Below, piece by piece: positions 38,566 through 48,422 of a stretch of 64,000 nt of DNA (the first letter of the stretch is position 1; each line of letters begins with the position of its first letter). The position numbers and the translations under genes were made by a program. The notes under the pieces were generated by a model. That model had not been told where the DNA came from, made no database searches, and saw only the letters and a program-made list of their open reading frames with translations. This stretch comes from Bdellovibrio bacteriovorus str. Tiberius (GTDB lineage Bacteria; Bdellovibrionota; Bdellovibrionia; Bdellovibrionales; Bdellovibrionaceae): positions 186,001 to 250,000 of the forward strand of contig NC_019567.1 in assembly GCF_000317895.1 (NCBI RefSeq), in the 5' to 3' direction.

Positions 38566-40098
38566 TTAGTCCTTGTTGCGCAGACGGCTCCAGAAGCTGC
38601 GCTTCTTTGGTGCATGCTCGCTTTTACCAGCGGACTTGCCTTCACTTTTATGAGAAGGCTTGTGAGCTGGTTTAGCGTGCGCAGGTTTTGAATGAGCTTT
38701 GTGAGAAGCTGCGCCTTCAGATTTACTCTCTGATTTAGCGTGGGGCTTGCTGCCGCCACCGTGGGCAGGCTTATTACCGCCGTGAGGTTTGCCTCCAGCT
38801 TTCTTTCCGCCGCCGTGGCCGCCTTGAGGGGCACCACCGCCGCCACCTTGACGACGTTGACCACCGCCACGGTTTTTAGCTTTGTTTTGCAGGCGCTGGC
38901 CTTCAAGGATGGCTTTGGCTTTACCCACAGTCATCACCGGAGCATTGGCAATTTCAGTGGAATGGAACGGATGATCTTCAACCACGTTCACTTTGGTGCG
39001 TGTGGTTTTCTCAATCGCAAACAGGAAGGATCTTTCTTCCGCGGTACAGAAAGAAATGGAAACACCAGCAGCGCCTGCGCGCGCAGTTCTTCCGATACGG
39101 TGAACGTAAGATTCTGGAATGTGCGGAAGTTCAAGGTTGATCACGTGAGTGATGCCGTCGATATCAATACCGCGGGCCGCGATGTCCGTCGCAACAAGCA
39201 CGCGCACATCACCGTTTTTGAATTCTTCCAGCGCACGCTGACGCTGGTTCTGGGATTTGTCACCGTGAATGCCGGCAGCGGTAACGCCCGCTTTGGTCAA
39301 ACGATCCACCACGCGGTTCGCGCCGTATTTCATCTGAACAAACACCAGCACTTTGGACAAAGCTTCATCCTTCAGAATGTGCAGTAATAGATCCAGCTTC
39401 TGTGGCTTATCGACGAACATCACATGTTGCTCAACTTTTTCGGCCGTGGAGGAAACCGGAGTCACCTCCACTTTCTTCGGATTCACCAGAATACGGTTGG
39501 CCAAAGTCTGAATCTCGTGCGGCATAGTTGCAGAGAAGAACAGGTTGTGACGCTTTTGTGGAAGCAGCGGCAGGATTTTTTTAATATCCTGCATGAAGCC
39601 CATATCCAGCATGCGATCGGCTTCATCCAAAACAAAGATTTCCACGCGATCCAGTTTCAGATGTTTTTGTCCGTGCAGATCCATCAGACGACCCGGTGTC
39701 GCCACCAGAATGTCCACGCCACCTTGCAGGGCGCGCACTTGCGGGTTTTGTCCCACGCCACCAAAGATCACGGTGTGCTTCATGTTCAGGTGTTTGCTGT
39801 AAGCTTCGATGTTTTCGTGAATCTGAATCGCCAGTTCACGCGTCGGAGTCAGAATCAGGCAGCGCGGGGATTTGGGTTCGATCTTGCGCGTGTGTTTGGA
39901 AAGGTTTTGCAGGATAGGCAATGAAAACGCCGCGGTTTTCCCGGTGCCGGTCTGGGCGATGCCCAATAGATCGTGCCCTTCAAGAATAACAGGAATTGCT
40001 GCCAACTGAATTGGGGTTGGAGTTTCGTATCCTGCTTCTTTAAGTGAAAATTGAAGAGGGGCAATCAAAGGAAGGTCAGTAAATTTAGTCGTCGTCAT
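38566..40098 (-). CDS. rhlE: DEAD-box RNA helicase, RhlE-like, with long basic tail
   Basis: This protein of 510 residues has the helicase motifs Q (TPIQ), I (AQTGTGKT near 49-56), Ia (PTREL), GG, Ib (TPGR), II (DEAD), III (SAT), IV to VI (ARGIDIDG, HRIGRTARAG). The core ends near 385. The remaining ~110 residues are Gly/Lys/His/Ser/Ala/Pro-rich and disordered, ending KRSFWSRLRNKD. RhlE proteins unwind short RNA duplexes in ribosome assembly and RNA decay. A clear ribosome site is not seen at the ATG. Confidence 0.93.
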   Translation of the reverse strand: MTTTKFTDLPLIAPLQFSLKEAGYETPTPIQLAAIPVILEGHDLLGIAQTGTGKTAAFSLPILQNLSKHTRKIEPKSPRCLILTPTRELAIQIHENIEAYSKHLNMKHTVIFGGVGQNPQVRALQGGVDILVATPGRLMDLHGQKHLKLDRVEIFVLDEADRMLDMGFMQDIKKILPLLPQKRHNLFFSATMPHEIQTLANRILVNPKKVEVTPVSSTAEKVEQHVMFVDKPQKLDLLLHILKDEALSKVLVFVQMKYGANRVVDRLTKAGVTAAGIHGDKSQNQRQRALEEFKNGDVRVLVATDIAARGIDIDGITHVINLELPHIPESYVHRIGRTARAGAAGVSISFCTAEERSFLFAIEKTTRTKVNVVEDHPFHSTEIANAPVMTVGKAKAILEGQRLQNKAKNRGGGQRRQGGGGGAPQGGHGGGKKAGGKPHGGNKPAHGGGSKPHAKSESKSEGAASHKAHSKPAHAKPAHKPSHKSEGKSAGKSEHAPKKRSFWSRLRNKD

Positions 40099-40148
40099 GT
40101 GACGGACTTTCTACAGGTCAGGGGGAGGTCTGTAAACCTCTATCTTCC

Positions 40149-41090
40149 TTAAGGTTTTTTAGCAGTTCTGGCGGCAACCTTTTGCGCGGTTTTGAGTAGT
40201 TTTTGCACGGCCCAGAGGATGTCTTTGTTGTATCCAAACACCTTGGCGGCGTCTTTGGCAGAGACCCAGTCAACGCCCTGGTGATAAGAGGCATCTTCAA
40301 TTTTGCCCGGCGGGACCCATTTTTGATCCAAAACACCGACATAAAACACTGTACGGCAGGCGTGAACTTTGCCGTCCCAAGGAAAATTATAAACTCGCTC
40401 AAAGGCGGAATCTTGCAGAATGCGGATCTTGTAGCCGGTTTCTTCCAGGCATTCGCGGGCCGCGGTGGCGGCCGGGGTTTCGCCTTTTTCAACGGCGCCA
40501 CCTGGCAGGAAGAAATAAGGCACTTGCGCGGTCGGATCCACGGCGTGGAATCCCAGAACTTTTCCTTCGTGCAGAACCACGACGCTGGCCCGGTCGCGGA
40601 AAACCTTTTGTGCTTTTTCAGATTTTTTTTCATCACGGCGGCCTTTGAAAAAGCCCTGCAAAAGTTCACTGCAGTCGTCTTCAAGAATGCCGGCGCTGAC
40701 TTCGACCTGATGATTCAGGCGAGAATCATTCAGGATGTGATAAAGACTTTCAACCGCTCCGGCTTTGGCGTCTTTGGCTCCATAAACCACTCGTGAAATG
40801 CGCGATTGTTGAATGGCGCCGGCGCACATCACACAAGGCTCTAAAGTCACATACAAAGTGCAGTCACTTAAACGCCAGCTGCCGCGCTTTTGTGAGGCCT
40901 TATGCAAAGCCAAAAGCTCGGCGTGTCCCAGGGGGGATTGCTGGCGTTCACGGGTGTTGATCGCGTAAGAGATCATCCCCTCAGGTCCCACAACGATGGC
41001 GGCAACGGGCACTTCGTCACGCTCGGCTGCTTTTTTTGCCAGCGCGACAGCTTTGCGCATCCATTTTTCGTCGTGGGCAGGGGTGTTCAC
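40149..41090 (-). CDS. tadA: tRNA adenosine deaminase TadA fused to Nudix hydrolase
   Basis: This protein of 313 residues has two domains. The N-terminal half is TadA (zinc motif H56-A-E58, and PCVMC with Cys86 and Cys89), which makes inosine-34 in tRNA-Arg. The C-terminal half from about 165 is a Nudix hydrolase with the full box (Gly-Gly-Ala-Val-Glu start near 197, core RECLEETG near 212-219). TadA is normally about 150-170 residues alone, so the extra domain is a fusion. The Nudix substrate is unknown. It starts one base into the TerC-like gene's stop region, so the two are a minus-strand operon. Confidence 0.9.
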   Translation of the reverse strand: MNTPAHDEKWMRKAVALAKKAAERDEVPVAAIVVGPEGMISYAINTRERQQSPLGHAELLALHKASQKRGSWRLSDCTLYVTLEPCVMCAGAIQQSRISRVVYGAKDAKAGAVESLYHILNDSRLNHQVEVSAGILEDDCSELLQGFFKGRRDEKKSEKAQKVFRDRASVVVLHEGKVLGFHAVDPTAQVPYFFLPGGAVEKGETPAATAARECLEETGYKIRILQDSAFERVYNFPWDGKVHACRTVFYVGVLDQKWVPPGKIEDASYHQGVDWVSAKDAAKVFGYNKDILWAVQKLLKTAQKVAARTAKKP

Positions 41091-41845
41091 TATTTGCTTT
41101 CCTCAGCGAAACGCTCACGCAGTTTCACAGGCTCAGCCGGTTTCTTGCGACGCATGCGAATGTTCAGCATTTCCACACCGACAGAGAATGCCATGGCGAA
41201 GTAAACATAACCTTTTGGAATGTGAACTTCCAAAGCTTCCACGATCAAAGTGAAGCCGATCATCAGCAGGAAACTCAATGCCAGAATCTTAAGTGACGGA
41301 TGAGAATCCACGAAGTTGCTGATGGATTTCGCCGACACGATCATCACCGCGGCGGAAATCACAACGGCTGCGATCATCACGGAAATCTCATTTACCATGC
41401 CCACTGCTGTGATGACGGAATCCAGAGAAAAAACGATATCCAGCAAAAGAATCTGGATAATCACGGCATTGAAAGAATGTGCGACTGGATTGGACTGGGA
41501 ACCCTCAACACCTTCCAGCTTGTGATTGATCTCCATGGTGGCTTTCACAATCAGGAACAGACCGCCCAGAAGCAGGATCAGATCGCGGCCCGAAATTTCC
41601 TGACCAAACACTTCAAACAGCGGCGCTGTCAGGCCGATGATCCATGACAAAGAGAACAGCAGGATCACGCGTGTGATCACGGCAAGACTCAGGCCGGCGA
41701 TGCGGGCTTTGTCCTGCTGCTCTTTCGGAAGTTTTCCGGCAAGGATAGAGATAAAGATGACGTTGTCGATGCCCAGAACCAGTTCAAGGGCAAACAGAGT
41801 GAAGAACGCGATCCAGATTTGGGGATTCGCAAGCATTTCCATCAT
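41090..41845 (-). CDS. TerC family integral membrane protein
   Basis: This protein of 251 residues has about seven membrane helices and the TerC family signature (ELVLGIDNVIFISIL near 20-35, and the repeat LLLDIVFSLDSVITAVGM) with conserved Asp in each half. Family members include Mn2+ exporters (Alx/MntP-like) and tellurite-resistance TerC. The substrate is unassigned; Mn2+ export is a reasonable guess. A GGAG lies 9 bases before the ATG and is partly inside a hairpin. TadA-Nudix follows with overlapping stop and start. Confidence 0.85.
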   Translation of the reverse strand: MMEMLANPQIWIAFFTLFALELVLGIDNVIFISILAGKLPKEQQDKARIAGLSLAVITRVILLFSLSWIIGLTAPLFEVFGQEISGRDLILLLGGLFLIVKATMEINHKLEGVEGSQSNPVAHSFNAVIIQILLLDIVFSLDSVITAVGMVNEISVMIAAVVISAAVMIVSAKSISNFVDSHPSLKILALSFLLMIGFTLIVEALEVHIPKGYVYFAMAFSVGVEMLNIRMRRKKPAEPVKLRERFAEESK

Positions 41846-41846
41846 A

Positions 41847-41874
41847 AAGGGGAACTCCTATTGTTGTTCCCCTT
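41847..41874 (-). promoter_or_regulatory. Hairpin covering the TerC ribosome-binding site
   Basis: A perfect 9-bp inverted repeat (41847-41855 with 41866-41874) with a 10-base loop lies between the zincin stop and the TerC ATG. On the mRNA the AGGAG lies at the loop/3' stem junction, and the 3' arm lies between it and the start codon. It may serve as an RNA switch or as a weak end to the upstream transcript; no U run follows, so it is not a classical terminator. Confidence 0.5.
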
Positions 41875-41883
41875 ATTTATAAA

Positions 41884-42942
41884 TTACTTCAAAGGTGTTG
41901 GGTACTTCAGATCGCGGTTCAGGAAGTCCTGCATCCAGAATTTTTTAGCAAACAAGCCGTCCCACTTGGTTTTCAGGTTGTGGGTGGCAAATGGGGTTTG
42001 GATTTCATACTCAAAGTCCGCATGCTGGGACATCACATAAAAGGTCAAACTTTCGGCAAAGTCCTCCCATGGGCTGACGGCCGCATAGGTGGTGACAAAG
42101 TCGGTCGGTGCCAGTTGATGATAGAATTCTTCCATGTCGGCGATGCCAAGGCGTTCTTTGCAGTCATAAAAGCACAACTTTGACCACAAAGGGAACAACT
42201 GGGATTCTTTGGGTTTGGCGGGTGATTGCCAGCTCAGGGCGGACCATGAATTTGGTGCAGGAACCATCTTCAAAAAATCATCCGGGTTGTTGGTGGGATC
42301 ACAGGTTTCCCCGGCCGGGCAGACATAGTCATTGGCTTTGTTGGAAAAGTCCAGAATGTGGCCGATTTCGTGAACGATCACATAGTGCAAAGCTGACAGG
42401 GAATTCGGCAGTACGATGCTGGAACGAGGCCCCTCTGGCAGATGCACAAACGGAGGCGGCGTCAGTCCAAAAGCCTTCTGTTCTTTCCACCCGATCACCG
42501 AAGTGGCGTCGTAGTTTTGCTCTAACAAAGCTCTGCGAAGTCCCATGAAGGAACCCTTTGGCTGGCTATTGGAATCCCAGGTAAGAACCCCGGCGTATCC
42601 CAAAACTTCGGTGTCGTTTTCGATGAAGATCACCTGCATCGAGCAGAAGGTTTGTTGAAGTTTTGCCGGGATCACATCATAGATACGCTCCAATGCTGGA
42701 GCCATGGTTTCACTGCCGGGTTGGCAGCGGCGGGATTCTTTTGGATCCTGAATCGGATTCACAATGCAGGCGATTTCCTTCAGGCGGGCGCGGCAGTCGG
42801 TGGGTGCGGCCTGCTGGGAAAAGGCGGTAGCTGCCTTCGAAAAGCGCAGTTCATCGGGTTTAAGGACATAGAACGCTTCCCAAGCATAGGCTTGGCTGGT
42901 TCCGACGAACAACAGTGATATCAGATAGATAAGTGCTTTCAT
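41884..42942 (-). CDS. Secreted zinc metallopeptidase-like protein (HEIGH zincin)
   Basis: This protein of 352 residues has a signal peptide ([20 protein letters not shown], cleavage near 20) and the HEIGHILD zincin motif (His191, Glu192, His195). A likely third ligand or support lies in [12 protein letters not shown] about 100 residues later. About ten Cys (C50, C59, C73, C100 and CPAGETC etc.) suggest disulphides, so it is periplasmic or secreted. In a predator a role in prey degradation is plausible but not shown. It lies upstream of the TerC gene on the same strand. Confidence 0.78.
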   Translation of the reverse strand: MKALIYLISLLFVGTSQAYAWEAFYVLKPDELRFSKAATAFSQQAAPTDCRARLKEIACIVNPIQDPKESRRCQPGSETMAPALERIYDVIPAKLQQTFCSMQVIFIENDTEVLGYAGVLTWDSNSQPKGSFMGLRRALLEQNYDATSVIGWKEQKAFGLTPPPFVHLPEGPRSSIVLPNSLSALHYVIVHEIGHILDFSNKANDYVCPAGETCDPTNNPDDFLKMVPAPNSWSALSWQSPAKPKESQLFPLWSKLCFYDCKERLGIADMEEFYHQLAPTDFVTTYAAVSPWEDFAESLTFYVMSQHADFEYEIQTPFATHNLKTKWDGLFAKKFWMQDFLNRDLKYPTPLK

Positions 42943-43038
42943 AGGGTCCCCTCTGTTGCATTTGTCCCATCCGATTTTGGCCTGTTCAATAAAAAAGCAC
43001 CGACTTGAGAATAATATACCGCGTCAGGACCCCAGAAC

Positions 43039-43067
43039 TTGCCCCTTTTGTGCTGCTTTGTTATACA
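43039..43067 (+). promoter_or_regulatory. Sigma70-type promoter upstream of rpsU
   Basis: TTGCCC (43039-43044) and TATACA (43062-43067) are separated by 17 bases, about 48 bases before the rpsU start. It is the best match before the rpsU-yqeY-dnaG-rpoD operon. Confidence 0.5.
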
Positions 43068-43114
43068 CTCTTTCTCTCAAATTCATAATCCACACGGGAA
43101 GGAAGGTGATTGTC

Positions 43115-43315
43115 GTGGCAATGGTTAAGATCAAAGACGGTGAGTCTTTTGAATCTGCGTTCAGAAAATTCAAAAAGTCTTGCGAAAAAGCAGGTATTCT
43201 TTCTGAAGTTAAAAAACGCGAAAACTTTGAAAAACCTTCTGTAAGACTTAAAAAGAAGTCTATCGCCGCTCGTAAGCGCGCTGTAAAAAAATCCAGAAAA
43301 GGTTGGAACGACTAG
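43115..43315 (+). CDS. rpsU: Ribosomal protein S21
   Basis: This protein of 66 residues begins (M)[24 protein letters not shown]..., which aligns with the S21 family start. It is small-subunit protein S21, needed for initiation on structured mRNAs. The GTG at 43115 is chosen because AAGGAAGG is 8 bases upstream and the family N-terminus fits; ATG at 43121 would lose two residues. The longer frame up to 42956 is not coding. It is first in the macromolecular-synthesis operon, as in E. coli. Confidence 0.95.
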   Translation: MAMVKIKDGESFESAFRKFKKSCEKAGILSEVKKRENFEKPSVRLKKKSIAARKRAVKKSRKGWND

Positions 43316-43407
43316 TTCCCTTTTTGAAAGTTTGTTTTTTCAAGAGGCGACCACTGGTCGCCTCTGTTTTATGACCGAATCCCATCTTAAGTCCTTTTGG
43401 AGGCACT

Positions 43408-43854
43408 ATGGAAATCAGAGACAAAATCTCCGCTGACGTTAAAGCTGCCATGATCGCAAAAGAATCCGCTAAATTGGGAGCTCTTCGCATGCTCCAGGCT
43501 GCGATCAAAAACCGTGAAATCGACATGAGACCGGAACCCATCACTGCTGATGAAGTGATGAACGTGGTTAAAAAGCTGGTAAAACAGCGTAAAGAATCCA
43601 TCGAACAATTCCAGACTGCAGGTCGTACAGACCTTGTTGATCAGGAAACCGCGGAACTGAAAGTTCTGGAAGTTTATCTGCCAGCACAAATGGGCCGTGA
43701 CCAAATCGAAGCTCTTGTTACCGAAGTAATTGCAGCATTGGGTGCTAAAACCGTGAAGGACATGGGTCCTGTGATGAAAGAAGTCATCGCGAAATCCGGC
43801 GGCGCCGCAGACAACAAAGTAGTGAGCGAAGTTATCAAGTCCAAGCTTTCTTAA
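43408..43854 (+). CDS. yqeY: GatB/YqeY domain protein
   Basis: This protein of 148 residues is of the YqeY type (MEIRDKISADVKAAMIAKESAKLGALRMLQAAIKN... ends with VVSEVIKSKLS). The domain is related to the tail of GatB, which binds tRNA, but YqeY function is unproven. GGAGG precedes the ATG. In many bacteria it lies between rpsU and dnaG, as here. Confidence 0.93.
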   Translation: MEIRDKISADVKAAMIAKESAKLGALRMLQAAIKNREIDMRPEPITADEVMNVVKKLVKQRKESIEQFQTAGRTDLVDQETAELKVLEVYLPAQMGRDQIEALVTEVIAALGAKTVKDMGPVMKEVIAKSGGAADNKVVSEVIKSKLS

Positions 43855-43868
43855 TTTGTTGGAGAGGC

Positions 43869-45737
43869 ATGCGATTTTCACAAGACTTTATCGAGAAGGT
43901 GTCCGAGGCCAATAACCTCGTCGACATCATCTCACAATATACTCAGTTGAAACCTAGTGGTAGCGGCCTTATGGGCCGCTGTCCGTTTCCTGATCACGCT
44001 GAAAAAACGGCGTCTTTCTCCGTTTCTGAAACCAAACAGGTCTATCACTGTTTCGGTTGTCACAAGAGTGGCAACCTGTTTTCGTTTTTGCGCGACTATC
44101 AAGGGATGAGTTTCCCTGAGGCAGTGGAATACCTTGCCGGTCGTGCCAGCATCCCGATGCCAGCTCCGGACAAGGAAGATGCGCAACGTGATCAGGCCAG
44201 CGATAAAAAGAAGTTGTTGTTAAAAGTAAATAAGCTCGCGGCTGATTATTTTTCAGAGCAACTTAAGCGTGTTCCAAATGACCACCCGGTGAAGAAATAC
44301 ATCGCCAGTCGTGGTCTGTCCCAGGAAGTGATCGAAGCTTTCGGTGTGGGTTATGCCGTGCCTGAATGGGACGGCCTGGAACGATACCTGCTTAGCAAGA
44401 ATGTGCCGATGGCGCTGGCGGAAGAAGCCCGCCTGGTGAAGGCCCGCAACAACAAGTCCGGACACTTTGATATCTTCCGTGACCGCTTGATGTTCCCGAT
44501 TCTTTCCGCGATGGGTGAACCGATCGCTTTCGGTGGCCGTTATTTAGAGAAAAAAGAAACTGAACCCAAGTATCTGAACTCTCCAGAGACTCCGGTCTTT
44601 GTGAAGGGGAAGGTATTGTACGGATTGTCGCAGACAGCCCGTTACATCCGCAGCGACGATCTGGCCCTTATCGTTGAAGGATACATGGATCTGGTGTCCC
44701 TGTATCAAGCCGGCATTCGCAATGTCGTGGCGACGATGGGAACCGCGCTGACGCCGGACCACGGGAAAATGCTTAAGCGCATGACCAAAAACGTGGTGGC
44801 CCTGTTTGACGGGGACAATGCCGGGATGGAAGCTGCCGAGCGCAGCTTGCCGATCCTGCTGGCAGCGGATCTGTATCCCAAGGGGCTGACGCTGCCGAAT
44901 GGAATGGATCCGGACGATTATGTGAAGAAATACGGATCTGAGGCCCTGAAAATTGAACTGGATCGCGCTCCGGATCTGTTTGTGATGATTTTGGCCCGTT
45001 GGATGGAAGGTTATCGCGGTGACGCCTCTGAAAAGGTGAAGCTGGCGGATAAGTTGAAGCCCTTGTTTGAGTCCATCCCGGATCTGCGTTTAAGAGACCT
45101 GTACTTGGCAGAGGCGGCCCAGAAAATGAACGTAGGGCTTCCTTGGCTGCGTCAGGCTGTGGGAATACAAGGCAGCGGCCCTGTAAATTCACAAAATCGC
45201 CCTGCGATGACTAGGACGGTGCAGCCAAACCCGAATATGGGCTCGGCTAACCAGAAACCCCCGCAAGAGGTGTCCTCTAGTGTAGAGGGAGGCAAAATCA
45301 GTCTGCAGGGTGCCTCTAAAGCAGAGCTGATGCTGTTGGGATTGGTACTCAAAAGTCGTGCCAATTTCGATCAATTTGTGAATGAAAATCTGCTCGAGAG
45401 TGTGGCCCATGAAGGAGTGAAAAAGATCCTCGAAAAAGCCACGGATGTGTATAGACAAGATCTCGGTAAATTTGATAAATTGACCAGTCTGCTTGTCTCT
45501 TACGTCGATCAGCCTGAATATTTATTCCAAGTGAGCCCAGCGAATGAGGGCGATCCAGGGTACGACGAAGAGGCAGAAATGAAACTCCTGCGCGATTGCT
45601 TTAAGCGCGTAAAAGAAAATTTCCTGCGCGATCAAGCAAAGCGCTTAGCACGTGATCTTAAAAACGAACCTAGTTCGGATAAGTTGGAACAGATTATGAA
45701 TATTCAGAGAAACCGAATCTCTCTGAATAAAGGGTAA
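43869..45737 (+). CDS. dnaG: DNA primase DnaG
   Basis: This protein of 622 residues makes RNA primers for DNA replication. It has the CHC2 zinc finger (Cys38, His43, Cys61, Cys64), the RNA-polymerase/TOPRIM core (LIVEGYMD near 265, followed by the DGDNAG metal site), and a C-terminal helicase-binding region after about 455 that follows a Pro/Gln/Asn-rich linker. Start ATG at 43869 follows GGAGAGG by 3-4 bases. It lies 14 bp from yqeY and 14 bp from rpoD. Confidence 0.97.
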   Translation: MRFSQDFIEKVSEANNLVDIISQYTQLKPSGSGLMGRCPFPDHAEKTASFSVSETKQVYHCFGCHKSGNLFSFLRDYQGMSFPEAVEYLAGRASIPMPAPDKEDAQRDQASDKKKLLLKVNKLAADYFSEQLKRVPNDHPVKKYIASRGLSQEVIEAFGVGYAVPEWDGLERYLLSKNVPMALAEEARLVKARNNKSGHFDIFRDRLMFPILSAMGEPIAFGGRYLEKKETEPKYLNSPETPVFVKGKVLYGLSQTARYIRSDDLALIVEGYMDLVSLYQAGIRNVVATMGTALTPDHGKMLKRMTKNVVALFDGDNAGMEAAERSLPILLAADLYPKGLTLPNGMDPDDYVKKYGSEALKIELDRAPDLFVMILARWMEGYRGDASEKVKLADKLKPLFESIPDLRLRDLYLAEAAQKMNVGLPWLRQAVGIQGSGPVNSQNRPAMTRTVQPNPNMGSANQKPPQEVSSSVEGGKISLQGASKAELMLLGLVLKSRANFDQFVNENLLESVAHEGVKKILEKATDVYRQDLGKFDKLTSLLVSYVDQPEYLFQVSPANEGDPGYDEEAEMKLLRDCFKRVKENFLRDQAKRLARDLKNEPSSDKLEQIMNIQRNRISLNKG

Positions 45738-45751
45738 AAGGCGGGTATTTG

Positions 45752-47581
45752 ATGAAACCGAACCTACCAAACAAACAAGAGAAAGAGCCTGTGAAGGTTC
45801 TTTCTTTGCAGGAACAGGAAACTCTGATTAAAGAAGAAATCCAGAGATTCCTGAAGCTTGCAAAGGAGAAGGGTGCGCTGACCATTGAGGAAATCAATGA
45901 GCTCCTTCCCCCTGAAATTCTAGCTCCATCTGTGCTGGACTCGTTCATGCAGGGCCTTGAGGCCGGTGGTGTAGTAATTTCAGACTTGTCTGAAAGTTCG
46001 AAAGAGGAAGAGGGCGAAGGCTCCTTCCTGGAAAACGTCGATTCTGAAGACGAAGAAATTGATGATGAAGAAAAAGCCGAAAGTGAAGACGTTAAGGGCA
46101 ATGACCCGGTACGCCTTTACCTGCGCAAAATGGGAAGCGTTTCCCTTCTGACCCGTGAAGGGGAAGTGGAAATTGCCCGTCGTATTGAAAAAGGGGAGCG
46201 CGAGATCGTTCGTGCGATCCTTTTGTCCCCTCTGGGTACCTACGAGATCATCCAGCTTGGTAAGCGCCTTGATGAAGGCCGTATCAAAGTTAAATCGATC
46301 TTCCGTGGTCTTGAGGACGAGGACACTCAGTACGATGAAAAGGAATACATCGATAAGATCCATGAGCTTATCGGTCGTGTGACTGAATACCAGAAAGCGG
46401 CGGAAAAGCTGTTCCTGACTCTTCGTAAAGAAGAGACGAACACTCCGGCTCGTCAGGCTGCCATGAAAGAGCTTGTTGTCATGAATGACAAGTTGATGGC
46501 GAACTTCGAGTCCGTGAATTTCAACCGTAAAACTATCAACCGCGTTGTGATCAAGTTCAAAAACCTGGTGAACCGTATCGGAACTCTTCGTCGTCGTATC
46601 AAAGACGGTGTTGAACGCACGTTCTCCAAAGACGTTGCAGCGATGGCTGAACGTATGAAACTGATCGATGCGAATGAAAAAGAACTGACCCGTATGACCC
46701 GCGATACTGGTTTGAACTATCAGAAGTTCAAATCCTACGTATTGCAGGCTCAGGAAGCGGAAAAGCGTATCAGCCGTTTGGATTCAGAAACTGAAATGAA
46801 TCACAACTGGGTGAAAGAAACCTACACGGCCATCTGGAAAGGTGAGCGTGAAGCTGATGCCGCGAAATCCGAGTTGGTTGAAGCCAATCTTCGTCTGGTT
46901 GTATCCATCGCGAAGAAGTACACCAACCGCGGTCTGCAATTCCTGGATCTGATCCAGGAAGGTAACATCGGTTTGATGAAAGCCGTGGATAAGTTCGAAT
47001 ACCGTCGTGGTTACAAATTCTCGACTTATGCGACTTGGTGGATCCGTCAGGCGATCACTCGTGCTATTGCCGATCAGGCGCGCACGATCCGTATCCCTGT
47101 GCACATGATCGAAACCATCAACAAACTTGTTCGTACATCCCGTTACCTGATCCAGGAACTTGGCCGTGAGCCGACCCCGGAAGAAATCGCGGATAAAATG
47201 GACATGCCAGTTGATAAGGTTCGCAAGGTTCTGAAAATTGCGAAAGAACCTATCTCTCTGGAAACTCCAGTGGGTGAAGAGGAAGATTCACACCTGGGCG
47301 ACTTTATCGAGGACAAAAAGGTTATCAATCCTGCAGAAGCGATTGTGAATCTGAACCTTGCTGAACAAACCCGCCGTGTGCTGTCGACTTTGACTCCAAG
47401 AGAAGAAAAAGTCCTGCGCATGCGTTTCGGTATCGGGGAAGAATCCGACCATACTTTGGAAGAAGTGGGTCAGGACTTCAACGTAACCCGTGAGCGTATC
47501 CGTCAGATCGAGGCGAAAGCTCTAAGAAAGCTTCGTCATCCTTCTCGCAGCAACAAACTAAAAGCGTTTGTTGATTCCTAG
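45752..47581 (+). CDS. rpoD: Primary sigma factor RpoD
   Basis: This protein of 609 residues has region 1.1-like acidic N-terminus (a run of Glu/Asp near 85-115), a non-conserved insert, region 2 ([61 protein letters not shown] reading), region 3 and region 4 with the helix-turn-helix ([27 protein letters not shown]). It is the housekeeping sigma70. ATG at 45752 rather than the preceding TTG. Terminator downstream. Confidence 0.97.
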   Translation: MKPNLPNKQEKEPVKVLSLQEQETLIKEEIQRFLKLAKEKGALTIEEINELLPPEILAPSVLDSFMQGLEAGGVVISDLSESSKEEEGEGSFLENVDSEDEEIDDEEKAESEDVKGNDPVRLYLRKMGSVSLLTREGEVEIARRIEKGEREIVRAILLSPLGTYEIIQLGKRLDEGRIKVKSIFRGLEDEDTQYDEKEYIDKIHELIGRVTEYQKAAEKLFLTLRKEETNTPARQAAMKELVVMNDKLMANFESVNFNRKTINRVVIKFKNLVNRIGTLRRRIKDGVERTFSKDVAAMAERMKLIDANEKELTRMTRDTGLNYQKFKSYVLQAQEAEKRISRLDSETEMNHNWVKETYTAIWKGEREADAAKSELVEANLRLVVSIAKKYTNRGLQFLDLIQEGNIGLMKAVDKFEYRRGYKFSTYATWWIRQAITRAIADQARTIRIPVHMIETINKLVRTSRYLIQELGREPTPEEIADKMDMPVDKVRKVLKIAKEPISLETPVGEEEDSHLGDFIEDKKVINPAEAIVNLNLAEQTRRVLSTLTPREEKVLRMRFGIGEESDHTLEEVGQDFNVTRERIRQIEAKALRKLRHPSRSNKLKAFVDS

Positions 47582-47621
47582 GGGCCCGCGGCCGCAGTGC
47601 CGTCAGGCTGAAGCAGCTCTT

Positions 47622-47656
47622 ACTTCAAAGGCTCCCTTCGGGGAGCCTTTTTTCGT
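47622..47656 (+). terminator. Intrinsic terminator after rpoD
   Basis: A 10-bp stem (47627-47636 with 47641-47650), a UUCG tetraloop and a T run end the macromolecular-synthesis operon. Confidence 0.93.
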
Positions 47657-47724
47657 TTAGGCTAATGCACTGTGGTTTTGCCAAGCCTTTTTTAGTTTGA
47701 TAGGCTCTCTTCATTCCAGATCGT

Positions 47725-47801
47725 GGGGGGCTAGCTTAGTTGGTTAAAGCACGGTGCTCATAACACTGGGATCGGGGGTTCAAGTCCCTCGCCCCCTACC
47801 A
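47725..47801 (+). tRNA. tRNA with CAU anticodon (elongator Met, or Ile2)
   Basis: A 77-base cloverleaf with encoded CCA. Acceptor arms 47725-47731 and 47791-47797, D arm GCTT...AAGC, anticodon arm CGGTG-CTCATAA-CACTG, T arm GGGGG...CCCTC. The anticodon stem lacks the three G-C pairs of initiator tRNA. CAU can be Met or, with lysidine, Ile2; sequence alone does not settle this. Island-like sequence begins just after it, as is common for integration at tRNA genes. Confidence 0.93.
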
Positions 47802-47974
47802 TTTTAAACCGCTGCAAAGGCGGTTTTTGTATTTCTAAGAGTTCGTAAGTAAAAACAAATAATTAAGACAGAAATCGCGATAGGTCAGAAATTTTAAATA
47901 TCATTCGAAATCACTCGAAATAACCACATTTGCAGTCTGTTTGTAGCTTGTGGACGCTACAGGTTTTCAAAACG

Positions 47975-48400
47975 CTACGGCTGAGATTTTTGATTTTTGA
48001 AGTAGTCCAAAAAGTATCTCGAGAACTCCATGTTTAGCTCTCGAATCCATTTTGGTGAGGACTTCTCCTCAATGAGGTCTGTAAACCTGGTATCAAAGTA
48101 GTTTTCTTGAAAATGAAAGACGCCGTTACGGTACCGTTTTAGATATTTCAGGTTCTCTTCATTTTTTAATAATTCGTCTATCTTGGGGTCGGAAATTTTT
48201 AAATTCTGCCAGCCTTCTACAACTACAAAAAGCTCTCCATACCAAAATGACATATACATGATGTACTCTAGATGCTCGATGCTCTCTGTGTTGAGAACGT
48301 CTTGCCTTTTAGATTTGAGCAATTGTTCGCAGTGGACTCGCATCCTATCTGCCCAAATAAAATATCTATGTAGGCTCATCATTTTTTCTGAAACGGACAT
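47975..48400 (-). CDS. Hypothetical protein, last gene of GIY-YIG/FRG operon
   Basis: This protein of 141 residues is helical and acidic/basic mixed (FYLKRYRNGVFHFQENYF-like segments such as LKYLKRYRNGVFHFQ). I recognise no family. It follows the FRG gene by 22 bp on the same strand, so it is likely co-transcribed and part of the same module. No signal or membrane segment. Confidence 0.5.
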   Translation of the reverse strand: MSVSEKMMSLHRYFIWADRMRVHCEQLLKSKRQDVLNTESIEHLEYIMYMSFWYGELFVVVEGWQNLKISDPKIDELLKNEENLKYLKRYRNGVFHFQENYFDTRFTDLIEEKSSPKWIRELNMEFSRYFLDYFKNQKSQP

Positions 48401-48422
48401 AATTAGTTAGACCGCCTTTGTC

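Noticed and set aside
41847-41874. yybP-ykoY (Mn2+) riboswitch before TerC
   Set aside because: Only a simple hairpin is present; the conserved loops of that riboswitch are not visible.
42956-43114. N-terminal extension of rpsU
   Set aside because: It would add about 50 residues unlike S21 and crosses the promoter. The AAGGAAGG site points to the GTG at 43115.
47581-47600. Cloning or vector junction after rpoD (adjacent ApaI- and NotI-like sites)
   Set aside because: The sites are in line with the stop and terminator, and no vector sequence is seen.
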